Shown: positions 52,464 to 63,441, counted from the stretch's first letter. The stretch is 64,000 bases of DNA from Flavobacterium sp. M31R6 (GCF_013284035.1 NZ_CP054141.1:2232001-2296000), one strand, 5' to 3'. Numbers and translations are program-made. The notes: generated from the letters alone by a model not told the origin.

Positions 52464-52719
52464 ACATACTCTGATGTTTCCTGTTATCACACTAGTACTT
52501 TTAATACATTATCCCAACTAAAGAAGCTTTTTTTTTGTACATCACCATTAAATGTATTTACAGTTTTGCAGACATAAAATAAAAGTTTAATTTTACGTTT
52601 AATTATTACGGCTTCCTTGCTTATCATCACTAAAATAATCCTTCCTAATTATTTTTGATAAGAGTAATTTTAAAATTAAGCATTTTAAAAACAATCCATT
52701 TTCCTAATTTTATTATGTT

Positions 52720-55458
52720 ATGAATATTATTATCAAATATACATTGCTATTATTTGTAGCATCACTCAGTTTAGTGTCTTGTAAGCAGAAAAAAAGTAAC
52801 AAGATAAAAGTTGGTTTTTCACAGGCCATGACTACAGATGATTGGCGTAAGCAAATGAATAGTTCCATAAAGGTTGAGGCCTCGTTACGACCTGAAGTTA
52901 ATCTTAGTATACGGGATGCCAATAATAATGTAGATAAACAAATTGAAGATATTGAAAGGTTTATTTCAAATAAAGTAGATGTCATTATTGTATCTCCAAT
53001 TGAGTCAAAACCACTGACTGCAGTTGTAGAAAAATCAATAAAAGCCGGTATCCCGGTATTGGTAGTTGACAGAAAAATTGACAGTGAAAAATACACAGCT
53101 TATCTTGGAGCTGATAATATTGAAGTAGGTCGAATTGCTGCGAAGTATATTATATCCAAAAGTCGGGGATCTGGAAAGATAATTGAAATTATGGGAGCAA
53201 GTGGGTCTTCACCCGCTTATGAACGCAGTCTTGGTTTCAATCAAATTATTCAAGATAATACTCGATTTAAAATCATAAATAAAATACAAGGGGACTGGGA
53301 AAAGGAATCAGTTAAAGAACCTTTGAGAGAAATTCTATTGCAAAACCATGATGTTGAATATATTTTTGCCCATAATGACAGGATGGCTTTGAGTGCATGG
53401 GAAACTGCAAAAACATTAGGGCTAGAAAGAAAAATAAAATTTATTGGAGTGGACGGATTAAATTCTGTAAATGGGGGGATTGAACTAGTTAAAAACGGTA
53501 TTTTAGATGGTACCATCTTATACCCAACAGGCGGAAACGAGGCTTTAAAACTTGCCTTAAAAATATATAACAATGAACCAATAGCTAAAAACAATATATT
53601 AAAAACGATTGTAATAGATCAGGTAAATGCTGAGATTATTGAAAATCAAATGGATAAAGTCGATCAGCAGCAGAAAGTCATTGAATCACAGCAAGGTGCT
53701 ATAAAAATTCAGGAAAGAGAATATGCTTCGCAGAATAACCTTGTTCGTTTACTTAGTTTTTTCTTAGTGATTATTTTGAGTTTAACCATTTATAGTATTT
53801 ATTCTACTATTTCTATTTCAAGGAAGAAAAAACAACTTGAAAGAATTAATCAAACTGTAATTGATCAGAATGATGAAATTCAGAAGATGTCTGAAATTGC
53901 TAAAAAAAGCAACGAAGCAAAATTAAATTTCTTCACAGGATTGTCGCATGAGTTTAAAACACCTATTACTTTGATAATGAGTTATGTGGAATCGTTAATT
54001 GAAAATGATAAGATTAAAGGAACTGCACTGATAGAAGAAATAAAGCTAATCCATAAAAACTCCAATCGATTATTGAGGTTGATTAATCAATTGCTGGATT
54101 TTAGAAAAATAGAAGAGCAAAAGTTTACTTTAAGAGCATCAAATACCAAAATTTACAATTTCACCATTGACGTAATGGCGAATTTTAAGGGGGAAGCGGC
54201 CCGGAGAAATATTGATTTTCAATTGACTTGCAAAAACAAGAATCTTGAGTTGTTTATTGATAGAGGTTTGATGGATAAGGTATATTTTAACCTACTTTCT
54301 AATGCTTTTAAATTTACTCCTGATAATGGTAAAATTGCTATTGTAATCACTGAAAGTTTAGATAATACTGTAAAGATTAACTTTAAGGATTCCGGGATAG
54401 GAATTCCTGAAAATGAATTAGGCATGGTATTTAATCCTTTTTTTCGCGCGTCAAATAACAATAAAAACAGTTCAGGAATTGGATTGTATTTATCAGAAGA
54501 GTTCGTGGAGTTGCATCACGGTAAGATTGAATTGAAATCAAAACAAGGATGCGAATTTACAGTTACATTACTTAAAGGGAATAAGCATTTAAAGGCTTCA
54601 GAAATTGTTGATAAAAGTGACAATCAAAATAATATATCTAATTTTTTAATTGACAATATAAATTCAGAGGCTGATATAGAAATTGCTAAAGTACATTCGG
54701 AATCAGAAAAGCATACATTATTGATCATTGAGGATAATGTTGAATTGGTTTCATTTTTAAAAGTAAAACTTTCAAATGAATATTCTGTTTACTTGTCAGA
54801 TGGCAGTGATGCAATCGAGAAAGCAATGGAAATAATACCTGATATTATTATTTGTGATATCAATTTAGTAGATAAAAATGGTTATGAAATTAGCAAGGAA
54901 TTAAAGAAAGATTTAAGGACATCACATATACCAATTATTGTTTTAACGGCGCAAAGTAATAAAGAGTCCGTTTTGAAAGGATTTCAAAGTGGGGTGGATC
55001 AATATCTTACTAAACCATTCAGTCTTTCTGTTTTAAGACAATCTATTTCGAGTTTACTTTTTAATAGAGAAAAACTAAGATATTATTATACCAACAATAT
55101 ATATAGAGTAGAACCAGAATCGAAATTTGGAAATCAAGAACAATCATTTATTACTAAGATGAATGATATCATTAATTTAAACGTCGAAAATCCAAAATTT
55201 TCAGTTGAAGACCTGGCAGAAAAGCTTAATGTGTCCAGAGTACAATTGTATCGCAAAGTAAAAGCTATAATTGGAATTAATATAAGTGATCATATTAATA
55301 ATGTAAAATTGGAGAAAGCAGCAGAGCTCTTAAAGTCAAATACAATGAATATTTCTGAAATTGCATACTCTCTTGGATTCTCTTCTCCAAACTACTTTTC
55401 TACCGCTTTTAAGAATAAATTTGGAATATCACCTAAAGAATACAAATCTTCAAATTAA
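52720..55458 (+). CDS. Hybrid two-component system sensor-regulator (BT1754-like, fructan)
   Basis: The 912-residue protein has a signal/lipobox-like N terminus (LSLVSC, C21) and a LacI-type periplasmic sugar-binding domain (about 28-310: VGFSQAMTTDDWR, VIIVSPIESKPL, FAHNDRMALSAWE). A TM helix follows at about 343-367, then HisKA with the phospho-His in LSHEFKTPITL near 411, HATPase (NAFKFTP, GIGIPENE), a receiver with phospho-Asp in IICDINLVD near 713 and LTKPF, and an AraC-type HTH at the C terminus. BT1754 of Bacteroides thetaiotaomicron has this layout and binds fructose in the periplasm to switch on its fructan locus. The adjacent GH32 gene supports the same ligand here. The gene is followed by its own hairpin. 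Confidence 0.92.
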   Translation: MNIIIKYTLLLFVASLSLVSCKQKKSNKIKVGFSQAMTTDDWRKQMNSSIKVEASLRPEVNLSIRDANNNVDKQIEDIERFISNKVDVIIVSPIESKPLTAVVEKSIKAGIPVLVVDRKIDSEKYTAYLGADNIEVGRIAAKYIISKSRGSGKIIEIMGASGSSPAYERSLGFNQIIQDNTRFKIINKIQGDWEKESVKEPLREILLQNHDVEYIFAHNDRMALSAWETAKTLGLERKIKFIGVDGLNSVNGGIELVKNGILDGTILYPTGGNEALKLALKIYNNEPIAKNNILKTIVIDQVNAEIIENQMDKVDQQQKVIESQQGAIKIQEREYASQNNLVRLLSFFLVIILSLTIYSIYSTISISRKKKQLERINQTVIDQNDEIQKMSEIAKKSNEAKLNFFTGLSHEFKTPITLIMSYVESLIENDKIKGTALIEEIKLIHKNSNRLLRLINQLLDFRKIEEQKFTLRASNTKIYNFTIDVMANFKGEAARRNIDFQLTCKNKNLELFIDRGLMDKVYFNLLSNAFKFTPDNGKIAIVITESLDNTVKINFKDSGIGIPENELGMVFNPFFRASNNNKNSSGIGLYLSEEFVELHHGKIELKSKQGCEFTVTLLKGNKHLKASEIVDKSDNQNNISNFLIDNINSEADIEIAKVHSESEKHTLLIIEDNVELVSFLKVKLSNEYSVYLSDGSDAIEKAMEIIPDIIICDINLVDKNGYEISKELKKDLRTSHIPIIVLTAQSNKESVLKGFQSGVDQYLTKPFSLSVLRQSISSLLFNREKLRYYYTNNIYRVEPESKFGNQEQSFITKMNDIINLNVENPKFSVEDLAEKLNVSRVQLYRKVKAIIGINISDHINNVKLEKAAELLKSNTMNISEIAYSLGFSSPNYFSTAFKNKFGISPKEYKSSN

Positions 55459-55467
55459 TTAGTTACA

Positions 55468-55495
55468 AAATTGATATCATTTTAGGTATCAATTT
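55468..55495 (+). terminator. Hairpin terminator after the hybrid sensor
   Basis: A perfect 9-bp stem (55468-55476 with 55487-55495, AAATTGATA/TATCAATTT) with a 10-base loop lies just after the sensor stop. It separates the regulator from the structural operon that follows. Confidence 0.6.
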
Positions 55496-55688
55496 TGAAC
55501 GTTATGTAACAGAATCGAAACTACAAGGTTTTCGTAAATAATTAAAAATTAACGTAAACACTTGAAAACAAAGGCTTTACCTTTAAAATGCGAAACCAAT
55601 AATAATTGATGAATTAAATTGTAACATCGTTAAAAATAAGTTGTTTTTTTTGCGGATATCTTAGCAACAAGTTTTTAATACATGTACA

Positions 55689-57047
55689 ATGAATAAGATA
55701 TTACTTTGGTCTGTTACTGCTGCACTGGCAGGTTTTCTATTCGGTTTTGATACCGTAGTTATTTCAGGAGCTGATAAACAATTGCAGCTTCTTTGGCATT
55801 CATCTGATGCTTTTCATGGATCTGTTGTTATGGCAATGGCGCTTTGGGGAACTGTGATTGGTGCAATATTCGGAGGAATTCCAACAAATAAAATTGGTAG
55901 AAAAAAGACATTATTCTGGATAGGGGTTTTGTTTCTTATTTCTGCTATTGGTGCGGCATTTGCAAACAATCCTTATGTTTTTGCTGCTTTTAGATTTTTA
56001 GGAGGCATTGGGGTTGGAGCTTCAACGATTGCTGCACCTGCCTATGTTTCTGAAATAGCACCTGCTGACAAGCGTGGGCGTTTGGTCGCTTTATATCAGT
56101 TTAATATTGTGTTAGGAATTCTGATTGCCTTTGTTTCTAATTATTTCCTGAAAGATATTGGTGCTAATTCCTGGCGATGGATGATTGGAGTTCAGGCTTT
56201 CCCATCATTAATTTACCTTCTTTTTATATTGGTTATTCCAGAAAGTCCAAGATGGCTTCTGTCTAAGAACCGTATTGATGAAGCACGTTTGATACTTTTC
56301 AAAATTGATCCTTCTGCAGATATTAAAAGTTTGATAGATGACAGCAATGAAAATCGTGCTAAAAAACATGAAAATATTTTCATGAAAAAGTATCGTTTTC
56401 CATTAATCTTAGCTTTTTTGATTGCGTTTTTTAATCAATTTTCAGGAATTAATGCCTTTTTGTATTATGCCCCAAGAATTTTTGAAGAAGCTGGTTTAGG
56501 ACAAAATACCGCTTTATTAAGCAGCATCGGAATCGGAATCACGAATCTTATATTTACTTTAATCGGAGTTGCATTAATCGACAAATTAGGAAGAAAGTTG
56601 TTAATGTACGTTGGTTCTGTTGGATATATCATTTCGTTAGGTTTGGTGTCAGCTTCTTTTTATTACAACTGGGGAGGTTTATCGGTACCTATTTTTCTTT
56701 TCATATTTATTGCTTCACATGCCATTGGTCAAGGGGCTGTTATATGGGTTTTCATCTCAGAAATTTTTCCAAATCATATTCGAGCTTCAGGACAAGCTTT
56801 TGGAAGTTCCGTGCATTGGGTTTTGGCAGCAATAATTCCATCATTGATTCCAATGTTGTTCTCTGAAATAGGGACGGCCACCGTATTCTTAATTTTTGCA
56901 TTAATGATGGTATTGCAATTACTGTTTGTGATTTTTATTATGCCTGAAACCAAAGGAATTTCTTTAGAAGTATTAAGTGAAAATCTAACTAGAAAAAAAA
57001 TTAAAAAAAATGAAATCAAAGAAACATCTGCCGCTGGTATTATATAG
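55689..57047 (+). CDS. Sugar porter MFS transporter, probable fructose importer
   Basis: The 452-residue protein has twelve TM segments and the sugar porter signatures: GFLFGFDTVVISGA near 16-29, NKIGRKK after TM2, RxxGGIGVG near 96-104, PESPRWLL near 183-190, FSGINAFLYYAPRIF in TM7, and PETKG near 424. Family members import hexoses with protons. Position before the GH32 gene suggests fructose released from fructan. Its end overlaps the GH32 gene by 38 bases in another frame. A 230-base gap upstream, after the sensor's terminator, must hold the regulated promoter. Confidence 0.9.
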   Translation: MNKILLWSVTAALAGFLFGFDTVVISGADKQLQLLWHSSDAFHGSVVMAMALWGTVIGAIFGGIPTNKIGRKKTLFWIGVLFLISAIGAAFANNPYVFAAFRFLGGIGVGASTIAAPAYVSEIAPADKRGRLVALYQFNIVLGILIAFVSNYFLKDIGANSWRWMIGVQAFPSLIYLLFILVIPESPRWLLSKNRIDEARLILFKIDPSADIKSLIDDSNENRAKKHENIFMKKYRFPLILAFLIAFFNQFSGINAFLYYAPRIFEEAGLGQNTALLSSIGIGITNLIFTLIGVALIDKLGRKLLMYVGSVGYIISLGLVSASFYYNWGGLSVPIFLFIFIASHAIGQGAVIWVFISEIFPNHIRASGQAFGSSVHWVLAAIIPSLIPMLFSEIGTATVFLIFALMMVLQLLFVIFIMPETKGISLEVLSENLTRKKIKKNEIKETSAAGII

Positions 57048-58611
57048 TGCTGCATTATTATCGATAGGAGGCTGTAAACCAGCTTTTGCACAAACAGCTG
57101 TCGTCTCAGCTTCAATTGCTACAGAAGAACAAATGTACCGTCCTAATTTTCACTATAGCCCGAAAAAGGGATGGATGAATGATCCTAATGGAATGTTCTT
57201 TGCTAACGGGAACTATCATTTGTTTTATCAATATTATCCTGATGGAAATACTTGGGGACCGATGCATTGGGGGCATGCAATCAGTAAAGATTTAATTAAG
57301 TGGGAAGAGCAGCCAATAGCAATTTATCCGGATAAAGACAAATATATTTTTTCTGGAAGCGCTGTCGTTGATGTCAATAACACTTCGGGTTTGGGTACGG
57401 GTAAAACAGCTCCAATTGTTGCAATCTATACTTTGCATGATATGACAAAGGAAAAAGAAAATACAATCGACGTCGAGCAACAGGATATGGCCTATTCGAA
57501 TGACAATGGTTTTACATGGCAGAAATTTGAGGAAGGAAATCCTGTCGTGAAAAATCCTGGAATTCGTGATTTTCGTGATCCAAAAGTGACTTGGGATGAA
57601 ACCCATAAGCAATGGATAATGATTTTGGCCGCACAAGACCGAGCACAGTTTTATAAATCCAAAAACCTTAAAAACTGGGAATATGCATCTGATTTTGGGA
57701 AGGATATTGGTGCACATGGTGGTGTTTGGGAATGTCCCGATTTCTTTCAGATGAAGGTTAAAGGAACTAATGAAACCAAATGGGTTTTAATTCAAAGCTT
57801 AAATCCAGGCGGAGCCAATGGAGGTTCGGGAACGCAATACTTTATTGGTGATTTTGATGGAACAACTTTTACTTTAGATGCCAATTTTGCACAAAGAGTT
57901 GTAAATGAAAAAGCAGTTTGGTTGGACTATGGTAAAGATAACTACGCAGGAGTTACGTGGAATAATATCCCAAATTCTGATGGAAGAAAATTATTTGTCG
58001 GATGGATGTCAAATTGGGATTATGCGCAACAGGTTCCAACAACTGGATGGAGAAGCAGTATGACAATCCCACGTGAAATTCAATTAATCAAAAAGGATAA
58101 TGACTATAGTCTGATCAGTAATCCTGTTTTGGAATTGGAGAAGTATTATTCTAAAACCAAAAAAGGGAAAAAGCTGAGCGCAAAAGGTAATCTTGAAATT
58201 GTGTCATCAGGAAAAATTGATCTGACGAAAGCTGTAATCTCTTTTAGATTAGAAAATTTAAAAAAAGCCACTTACAATTTTACATTATCTAACGAAAAAG
58301 GGGAGTCGGTAACTTTTGGGATTAATAATTCAGAGAATTACTTATTTCTAGACCGTTCAAAATCTGGTAAAATTGATTTTTCTGAAAAATTTGCTTCAAC
58401 CATTTCAAAAGCACTTTTGAATAAAAGTCAAAAAACAGGCGACTTTAAAATTGTACTTGATAAAACCTCAATTGAACTATTTTATAACAATGGTGAAAAA
58501 GTAATGACAGAATTATTTTTTACAACTCAGCCATTTACTCACTTTTCAGCCTCTTCAAATGAAGATATTGAAATCAATAATTTAATAATTAACCAATTAA
58601 ATATTAACTAA
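57010..58611 (+). CDS. GH32 fructan hydrolase (levanase/inulinase-type), lipoprotein
   Basis: The 533-residue protein has a lipoprotein-like signal (LLSIGGCK, C22) and a five-blade GH32 domain: nucleophile D58 in WMNDPNG, the stabiliser Asp in FRDPK near 190, and the acid/base Glu in WECPD near 241. A C-terminal beta-sandwich follows (about 380-533). The family cleaves beta-fructosyl bonds in levan, inulin or sucrose; the exact linkage cannot be read from sequence. The start overlaps the porter gene by 38 bases but is the only one that keeps the signal peptide. The lipid anchor suggests the cell surface or periplasm. Confidence 0.93.
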   Translation: MKSKKHLPLVLYSAALLSIGGCKPAFAQTAVVSASIATEEQMYRPNFHYSPKKGWMNDPNGMFFANGNYHLFYQYYPDGNTWGPMHWGHAISKDLIKWEEQPIAIYPDKDKYIFSGSAVVDVNNTSGLGTGKTAPIVAIYTLHDMTKEKENTIDVEQQDMAYSNDNGFTWQKFEEGNPVVKNPGIRDFRDPKVTWDETHKQWIMILAAQDRAQFYKSKNLKNWEYASDFGKDIGAHGGVWECPDFFQMKVKGTNETKWVLIQSLNPGGANGGSGTQYFIGDFDGTTFTLDANFAQRVVNEKAVWLDYGKDNYAGVTWNNIPNSDGRKLFVGWMSNWDYAQQVPTTGWRSSMTIPREIQLIKKDNDYSLISNPVLELEKYYSKTKKGKKLSAKGNLEIVSSGKIDLTKAVISFRLENLKKATYNFTLSNEKGESVTFGINNSENYLFLDRSKSGKIDFSEKFASTISKALLNKSQKTGDFKIVLDKTSIELFYNNGEKVMTELFFTTQPFTHFSASSNEDIEINNLIINQLNIN

Positions 58612-58623
58612 AACCACAAATTT

Positions 58624-61600
58624 ATGAAAAGTAAAATTTTTTATTTACTGTTTTTATTTTTTCCATTGCTTGCAACGACAGCTCAGGAAATAGTAGTAAA
58701 CGGTACCGTAATTTCTTCAGATGATGGACTGCCAATTCCTGGGGCTAATATACTTATTTCAGGTACCAATAAAAGTGCTTCGACAGACTTTGATGGGAAA
58801 TTTATTATTCAAAATGTTTCGTCTGAGGCTACCTTGATAGTTTCTTTTATGGGGTATACTTCTCAAACGATTGCGATTAGCGGTCGAACCACATTAAAGA
58901 TTGCATTAAATCCAGAAAATAAACAATTGAATGAAGTTGTTGTTGTAGGTTATACAAAACAAAAGAAAAGAGATATTACCGGGGCAGTAGCTGTCGTTAA
59001 TATGAAAGAATTAATGAAGCAACCGGAACCAAACCCAATCAAAGCTTTACAAGGAAGGATAGCTGGGGTAAAAGTTTCATCTGATGGTTCTCCGAGCGGT
59101 GGAAACACAAGAGTTGTGATACGTGGAGTAGGAACTTTAAATAATACGGATCCACTTTATGTAATTGACGGAGTGCCTACTAAATCAGGTATGCATGAAC
59201 TAAATCCCAACGATATAGAATCGATGCAGGTTTTAAAAGATGCGTCTTCTGCCAGCATTTATGGCTCCCGTGCTTCGAATGGTGTAATTATTATTACCAC
59301 CAAAAAAGGAAAAGATGGTAAAACTAGAATTAATTTTAATCAGTACACTTCTTTTTCAAATTATGCCAGCAAACTGAAAGTTTTAAATTCAGAGCAATTT
59401 GGGCAAGCGTTGTGGCAGGCTAATATCAATGATGGATTGAATCCGAATAACAATAATTTGAGTTATCAGTTTGACTGGTCAGTAGTAAATAACAAACCAC
59501 AATTGAATAAAGTTTTGGTTCCAGAGTATTTAGATTCCGGGCAAACATTAAAGTCTTCAAATACGGACTGGTATAAAGAAATTTCACAAACCGGAATTGC
59601 AAAATCCTATGATTTGGAAGTTTCCAATGGTTCTGATAGAGGTAACTATTTATTTTCTCTTGGTTATTATAACAATGAAGGAGTTGTGAAAACAACGGAA
59701 TTCGAAAGAATCTCAGCCAGAATGAATGGTTCTTATAAATATTTTGACGGCAAATTAGTTATAGGAGAAAACTTCAGTTTCAACAGAACCAATGAAGTAA
59801 CTGATCCAGGCGTACTTGACCCGGCACTTCGCGCTTTGCCTTTAATTCCAGTTCATACCGTGGACGGAAAAGGTTGGGGAGGACCAGTAGGAGGTATGAA
59901 CGACAGACAAAATCCTGTTAGGTTATTAGAATATAATAAAGATAATAAATACGATTATTTGAGACTTTTTGGGAATGCATATGCTGATTTGGAAGTCATT
60001 AAAAATCTTCACGTTAGAACAAGTTTTGGTATTGATTATAGTTATTATAACAAACGCACTTTGCAAAGAAGTTATAAATCAGGATATCTACAAAACGACC
60101 AAAATTCAGTAACTATTGATCAATCGGTTGGTGATAAGTGGACTTGGACAAACACTGCAACCTACAATTTGAAATCAGGAAAGAGTAATTTGAATTTGAT
60201 GGCTGGAACAGAAATGTACAAAGACATTTTTGACACGAATACTTTACGTAAAAATGATTTTTTAATAGAAACGCCAGATTATATGTATCCTGATGCAGGA
60301 ACAGGAGAATCGTTTACGAGTGGTACTTCGACTGCTTATTCTTTGCTTTCTTACTTCGGAAAAGCGGATTATGAGTATGATAATCGTTATTTGGTTTCGG
60401 GGACAATACGTCGTGATGGTTCTTCCCGTTTTGGAAAAAACAACCAATTTGGTACTTTTCCTGCGGTTTCTGCAGGGTGGAGAATTAGCAATGAAAGTTT
60501 CATAAAAGACAATGTTTCTGTGATTTCTGATTTGAAATTGCGTGCAGGATGGGGACAAACCGGAAATCAGGAAATCAGTAATACAGCGGTGTATTCATTG
60601 TATGTTGCCAATTATGCAGGCGGCAGCCCTACTTGGGCGACTTCTTTTGGAACGGCTTATGATATTGCAGGAAACGGAAACGGCTTATTACCATCTGGAT
60701 TTATCGCTACTCAATCAGGTAATGATGATTTAAAGTGGGAGACTACCACCCAAACGAACGTAGGTTTGGATTTTGGATTTTTTAATCAAAAATTGAACGG
60801 TTCGGTAGATTATTATATCAAAAAGACTGATGATATTTTAGTGTTGCCCCCTTATTTGGGAGTAATTGGTGAAGGCGGAAATCGTTGGGTAAATGGAGCT
60901 TCTATGGAAAATAAAGGATGGGAATTTACTTTAGGCTATCAAGATGAAACTTCGTTTGGGCTAAAATATGATGTATCTGTTAATTTATCGGCCAATAAAA
61001 ATAAAATTACGGAGTTGCCTGCTGAAGTTAAAAACAATTATGGAGGAGATGGTGTAAATGACAATATTTTAGGCCGTCCGATAAATTCTATGTACGGTTA
61101 TGTTGCCGATGGACTATTTAAAAGCCAAGAAGAAGTTGATAATTCGCCCAATCAGGAAGGGAAAGGTCTTGGACGTATTCGTTATCAGGATTTGAATGGC
61201 GACGGAACTATTACTGATAAAGATCGTACTTGGATAGGAAATCCGAATGCAGGATATCTTTACGGATTTAATTTAGGCTTGAGATATAAAGATTTTGACT
61301 TCACTATGTTTTGGGAAGGAGTGAATGACGTTGATGTAGTCAATACAACTAAATATCAGACTGATTTTTGGAGTGTTGACGACGTAGGATCTAACAAAGG
61401 AACTCGTTTACTTAATGCGTGGTCATTGGATAATCCAAATTCTACAATTCCGGCTTTGACTACAGTTGATAAAAATGCAGAATCCAGATTTTCAACGTAT
61501 TATGTTGAAAATGGAAATTATTTAAAACTTCGTGTACTGCAATTGGGATACACCATGCCTAAAGATTTCTTGAAAAAAACGGGCTTAGATACTTTTCGTC

Positions 61601-61728
61601 TTTATGTAAGCGGACAAAATTTATTTATAATAGATGCTAAAGAATTCACAGGTGTCGACCCTGAAAGTCCTGCATTTGGATATCCACTTCCAATGACATT
61701 TACACTTGGACTCAATTTAGCGCTATAA
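58624..61728 (+). CDS. susC: SusC-type TonB-dependent outer membrane transporter
   Basis: The 1,034-residue protein has a signal peptide (about 1-20), a carboxypeptidase-D regulatory-like domain (22-100, VNGTVISSDDGLPIPGANI), a TonB-interacting region and plug (LNEVVVVGYTKQKKRDITGAV near 103, IRGVGTLNNTDPLYVIDGVP near 165), and a C-terminal barrel ending in an aromatic-poor strand (TFTLGLNLAL). With SusD it imports oligosaccharides across the outer membrane. It begins 12 bases after the GH32 gene and is followed 21 bases later by susD. Neighbours make fructan the likely substrate. Confidence 0.95.
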   Translation: MKSKIFYLLFLFFPLLATTAQEIVVNGTVISSDDGLPIPGANILISGTNKSASTDFDGKFIIQNVSSEATLIVSFMGYTSQTIAISGRTTLKIALNPENKQLNEVVVVGYTKQKKRDITGAVAVVNMKELMKQPEPNPIKALQGRIAGVKVSSDGSPSGGNTRVVIRGVGTLNNTDPLYVIDGVPTKSGMHELNPNDIESMQVLKDASSASIYGSRASNGVIIITTKKGKDGKTRINFNQYTSFSNYASKLKVLNSEQFGQALWQANINDGLNPNNNNLSYQFDWSVVNNKPQLNKVLVPEYLDSGQTLKSSNTDWYKEISQTGIAKSYDLEVSNGSDRGNYLFSLGYYNNEGVVKTTEFERISARMNGSYKYFDGKLVIGENFSFNRTNEVTDPGVLDPALRALPLIPVHTVDGKGWGGPVGGMNDRQNPVRLLEYNKDNKYDYLRLFGNAYADLEVIKNLHVRTSFGIDYSYYNKRTLQRSYKSGYLQNDQNSVTIDQSVGDKWTWTNTATYNLKSGKSNLNLMAGTEMYKDIFDTNTLRKNDFLIETPDYMYPDAGTGESFTSGTSTAYSLLSYFGKADYEYDNRYLVSGTIRRDGSSRFGKNNQFGTFPAVSAGWRISNESFIKDNVSVISDLKLRAGWGQTGNQEISNTAVYSLYVANYAGGSPTWATSFGTAYDIAGNGNGLLPSGFIATQSGNDDLKWETTTQTNVGLDFGFFNQKLNGSVDYYIKKTDDILVLPPYLGVIGEGGNRWVNGASMENKGWEFTLGYQDETSFGLKYDVSVNLSANKNKITELPAEVKNNYGGDGVNDNILGRPINSMYGYVADGLFKSQEEVDNSPNQEGKGLGRIRYQDLNGDGTITDKDRTWIGNPNAGYLYGFNLGLRYKDFDFTMFWEGVNDVDVVNTTKYQTDFWSVDDVGSNKGTRLLNAWSLDNPNSTIPALTTVDKNAESRFSTYYVENGNYLKLRVLQLGYTMPKDFLKKTGLDTFRLYVSGQNLFIIDAKEFTGVDPESPAFGYPLPMTFTLGLNLAL

Positions 61729-61749
61729 CTAACCATTAAATATAAAAAC

Positions 61750-63441
61750 ATGAAAAAAATACTATATATAACAGGATTTTTATTGCTGGGGATATTTTCT
61801 TCCTGCTCTGATTTTCTAGAAAATGAGCCACGAGGGGTTCTATCTGAAAAGGATATTATTACACCGGAAAACATAGATGGCTACATGAATGCGGCCTATG
61901 CCCAATTAGGTAATGATCATTATGATTCTCCATATAGTTTATGGCCTTTTGGAAATGTTCGTTCTGATGATGCCTATAAAGGAGGAAGTGGAACCAACGA
62001 TATTCAAGATTTTCATTTTTTTGAAGTGTCTAATAACATAAGACCTGATTTTGGAGAATTGGACTCATTTTGGTACATCAGTTATGTTGGAGTTTCCAGA
62101 GCGAATAAAGCTTTGCATGCTTTGGAACAACTCAACGAAGCGGATTATCCATTGAAAAAGACACGCATTGCCGAAATGCGTTTCTTGAGAGGACATTTTT
62201 ATTTTATGCTTAAAATCATGTTCCGAAACGTTCCTTACATTACGGAAGATATTCCAGTTGAAAAGTATAATACTATTTCAAATCATGATTTATCAAATGA
62301 GGAACTATGGAACAAAATTGCTGAAGATTTTGAGGCGGCAGCAGCTGTTTTGCCAGATACTCAAACACAAGTAGGAAGAGCCACAAAAAAGGCTGCCTAT
62401 GCTTATTTGGCTAAAACTCGCTTATATCAAGCGTATACCCAAGATGATAATTTTGCAGTGACCGGCATAAACCAACAACATCTACAAGAGGTTGTTGCCG
62501 CTACGGATAAAGTTATGGGTTCAGCTTCTTTAGAGCCTGATTTTGCAAATAATTTTTTACCTGGAAGTTTTGAAAATGGCCCTGAATCCATTTTTTCAAT
62601 TCAATTTTCCGATAGTGACGGTACTCTGTATGGCAGATTAAATTTTTCAGATGTACTTTCAACGCCACAAGGATTAGGATGCTGCGATTTTCACAAACCA
62701 AGCCAGAATTTGGTTAATGCATTTAAAACAGGTTCAAACGGTTTACCAGAATTTGACACCTATAATGATAAGGATTTTGATTATAAAAAAATAGACGATT
62801 TCACTGTTGATCCAAGATTATACCATACTGTTGCAATGCCAGGTTTGCCGTATAAATACGATCCTGAATTTCTATATGTAGAGGCTTGGGTAAGATCTCC
62901 AGGAACATATGGCTATTATGCTTCTTTAAAAGAAAATGTGGCTCCAAGCTGCCCTTGTGTTGTAAACATTGACCCATTTTACGGAAATTCAAAAAACAGA
63001 ATACAAATTCGCTATGCTGATGTAATACTAATGCGTGCTGAAGCTTTAATCGAATTAGGAAGACAAGATGAAGCTTTACCATTGATTAATGAAATTAGAA
63101 ATAGAGCGTCAGCAAGTACAGGAAGACTTCCTTACGTTACTAATTTTAAAATAAGCCCTTACATTAATGGAACAAATTGTTCTTGGACACAAGATTTTGC
63201 TCGTAAGGCATTGCGTTGGGAAAGACGTTTAGAGCTGGCAATGGAAGGAAATCGATTTTTTGATTTAGTTCGTTGGGGTGTTACCGATGAAGTTATGAAT
63301 GAATTTTATGCGAAGGAAAAAACAAAACGCACGTATTATCAAGAAGCCTTTTTTGATAAACATAAAGAAGAGTATTGTCCGATTCCATTAAAGCAAATTA
63401 ATTTCAGTCAAGGATTATACAAACAAAATCCAGGTTATTAA
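61750..63441 (+). CDS. susD: SusD/RagB-type surface glycan-binding lipoprotein
   Basis: The 563-residue protein has a lipobox (IFSSC, C19 or so), the conserved SusD N terminus (DFLENEPRGVLSEKDI), TPR-like helices in the middle (MRFLRGHFYF, RATKKAAYAYLAKTRLYQAY) and the typical C terminus (ADVILMRAEALIELGR, ALRWERRLELAMEGNRFFDLVRWG). It forms the lid of the SusC channel and binds the glycan at the cell surface. It is directly downstream of susC. Confidence 0.95.
   Translation: MKKILYITGFLLLGIFSSCSDFLENEPRGVLSEKDIITPENIDGYMNAAYAQLGNDHYDSPYSLWPFGNVRSDDAYKGGSGTNDIQDFHFFEVSNNIRPDFGELDSFWYISYVGVSRANKALHALEQLNEADYPLKKTRIAEMRFLRGHFYFMLKIMFRNVPYITEDIPVEKYNTISNHDLSNEELWNKIAEDFEAAAAVLPDTQTQVGRATKKAAYAYLAKTRLYQAYTQDDNFAVTGINQQHLQEVVAATDKVMGSASLEPDFANNFLPGSFENGPESIFSIQFSDSDGTLYGRLNFSDVLSTPQGLGCCDFHKPSQNLVNAFKTGSNGLPEFDTYNDKDFDYKKIDDFTVDPRLYHTVAMPGLPYKYDPEFLYVEAWVRSPGTYGYYASLKENVAPSCPCVVNIDPFYGNSKNRIQIRYADVILMRAEALIELGRQDEALPLINEIRNRASASTGRLPYVTNFKISPYINGTNCSWTQDFARKALRWERRLELAMEGNRFFDLVRWGVTDEVMNEFYAKEKTKRTYYQEAFFDKHKEEYCPIPLKQINFSQGLYKQNPGY

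Larger units (their letters stand above)
51784..52719. other. Long intergenic region with repeat, gene remnants and HTCS promoter side
   Basis: The 936 bases hold the right copy of the block-C direct repeat (52142-52175), directly followed by a short open frame ending at 52239 that reads like the last 25 residues of a protein (ITLPRVLEVKEVVELLS). They also hold a frameshifted small gene (52291-52463). The last 200 bases before the hybrid sensor are AT-rich and hold its promoter, but no element is convincing enough to place. Confidence 0.5.
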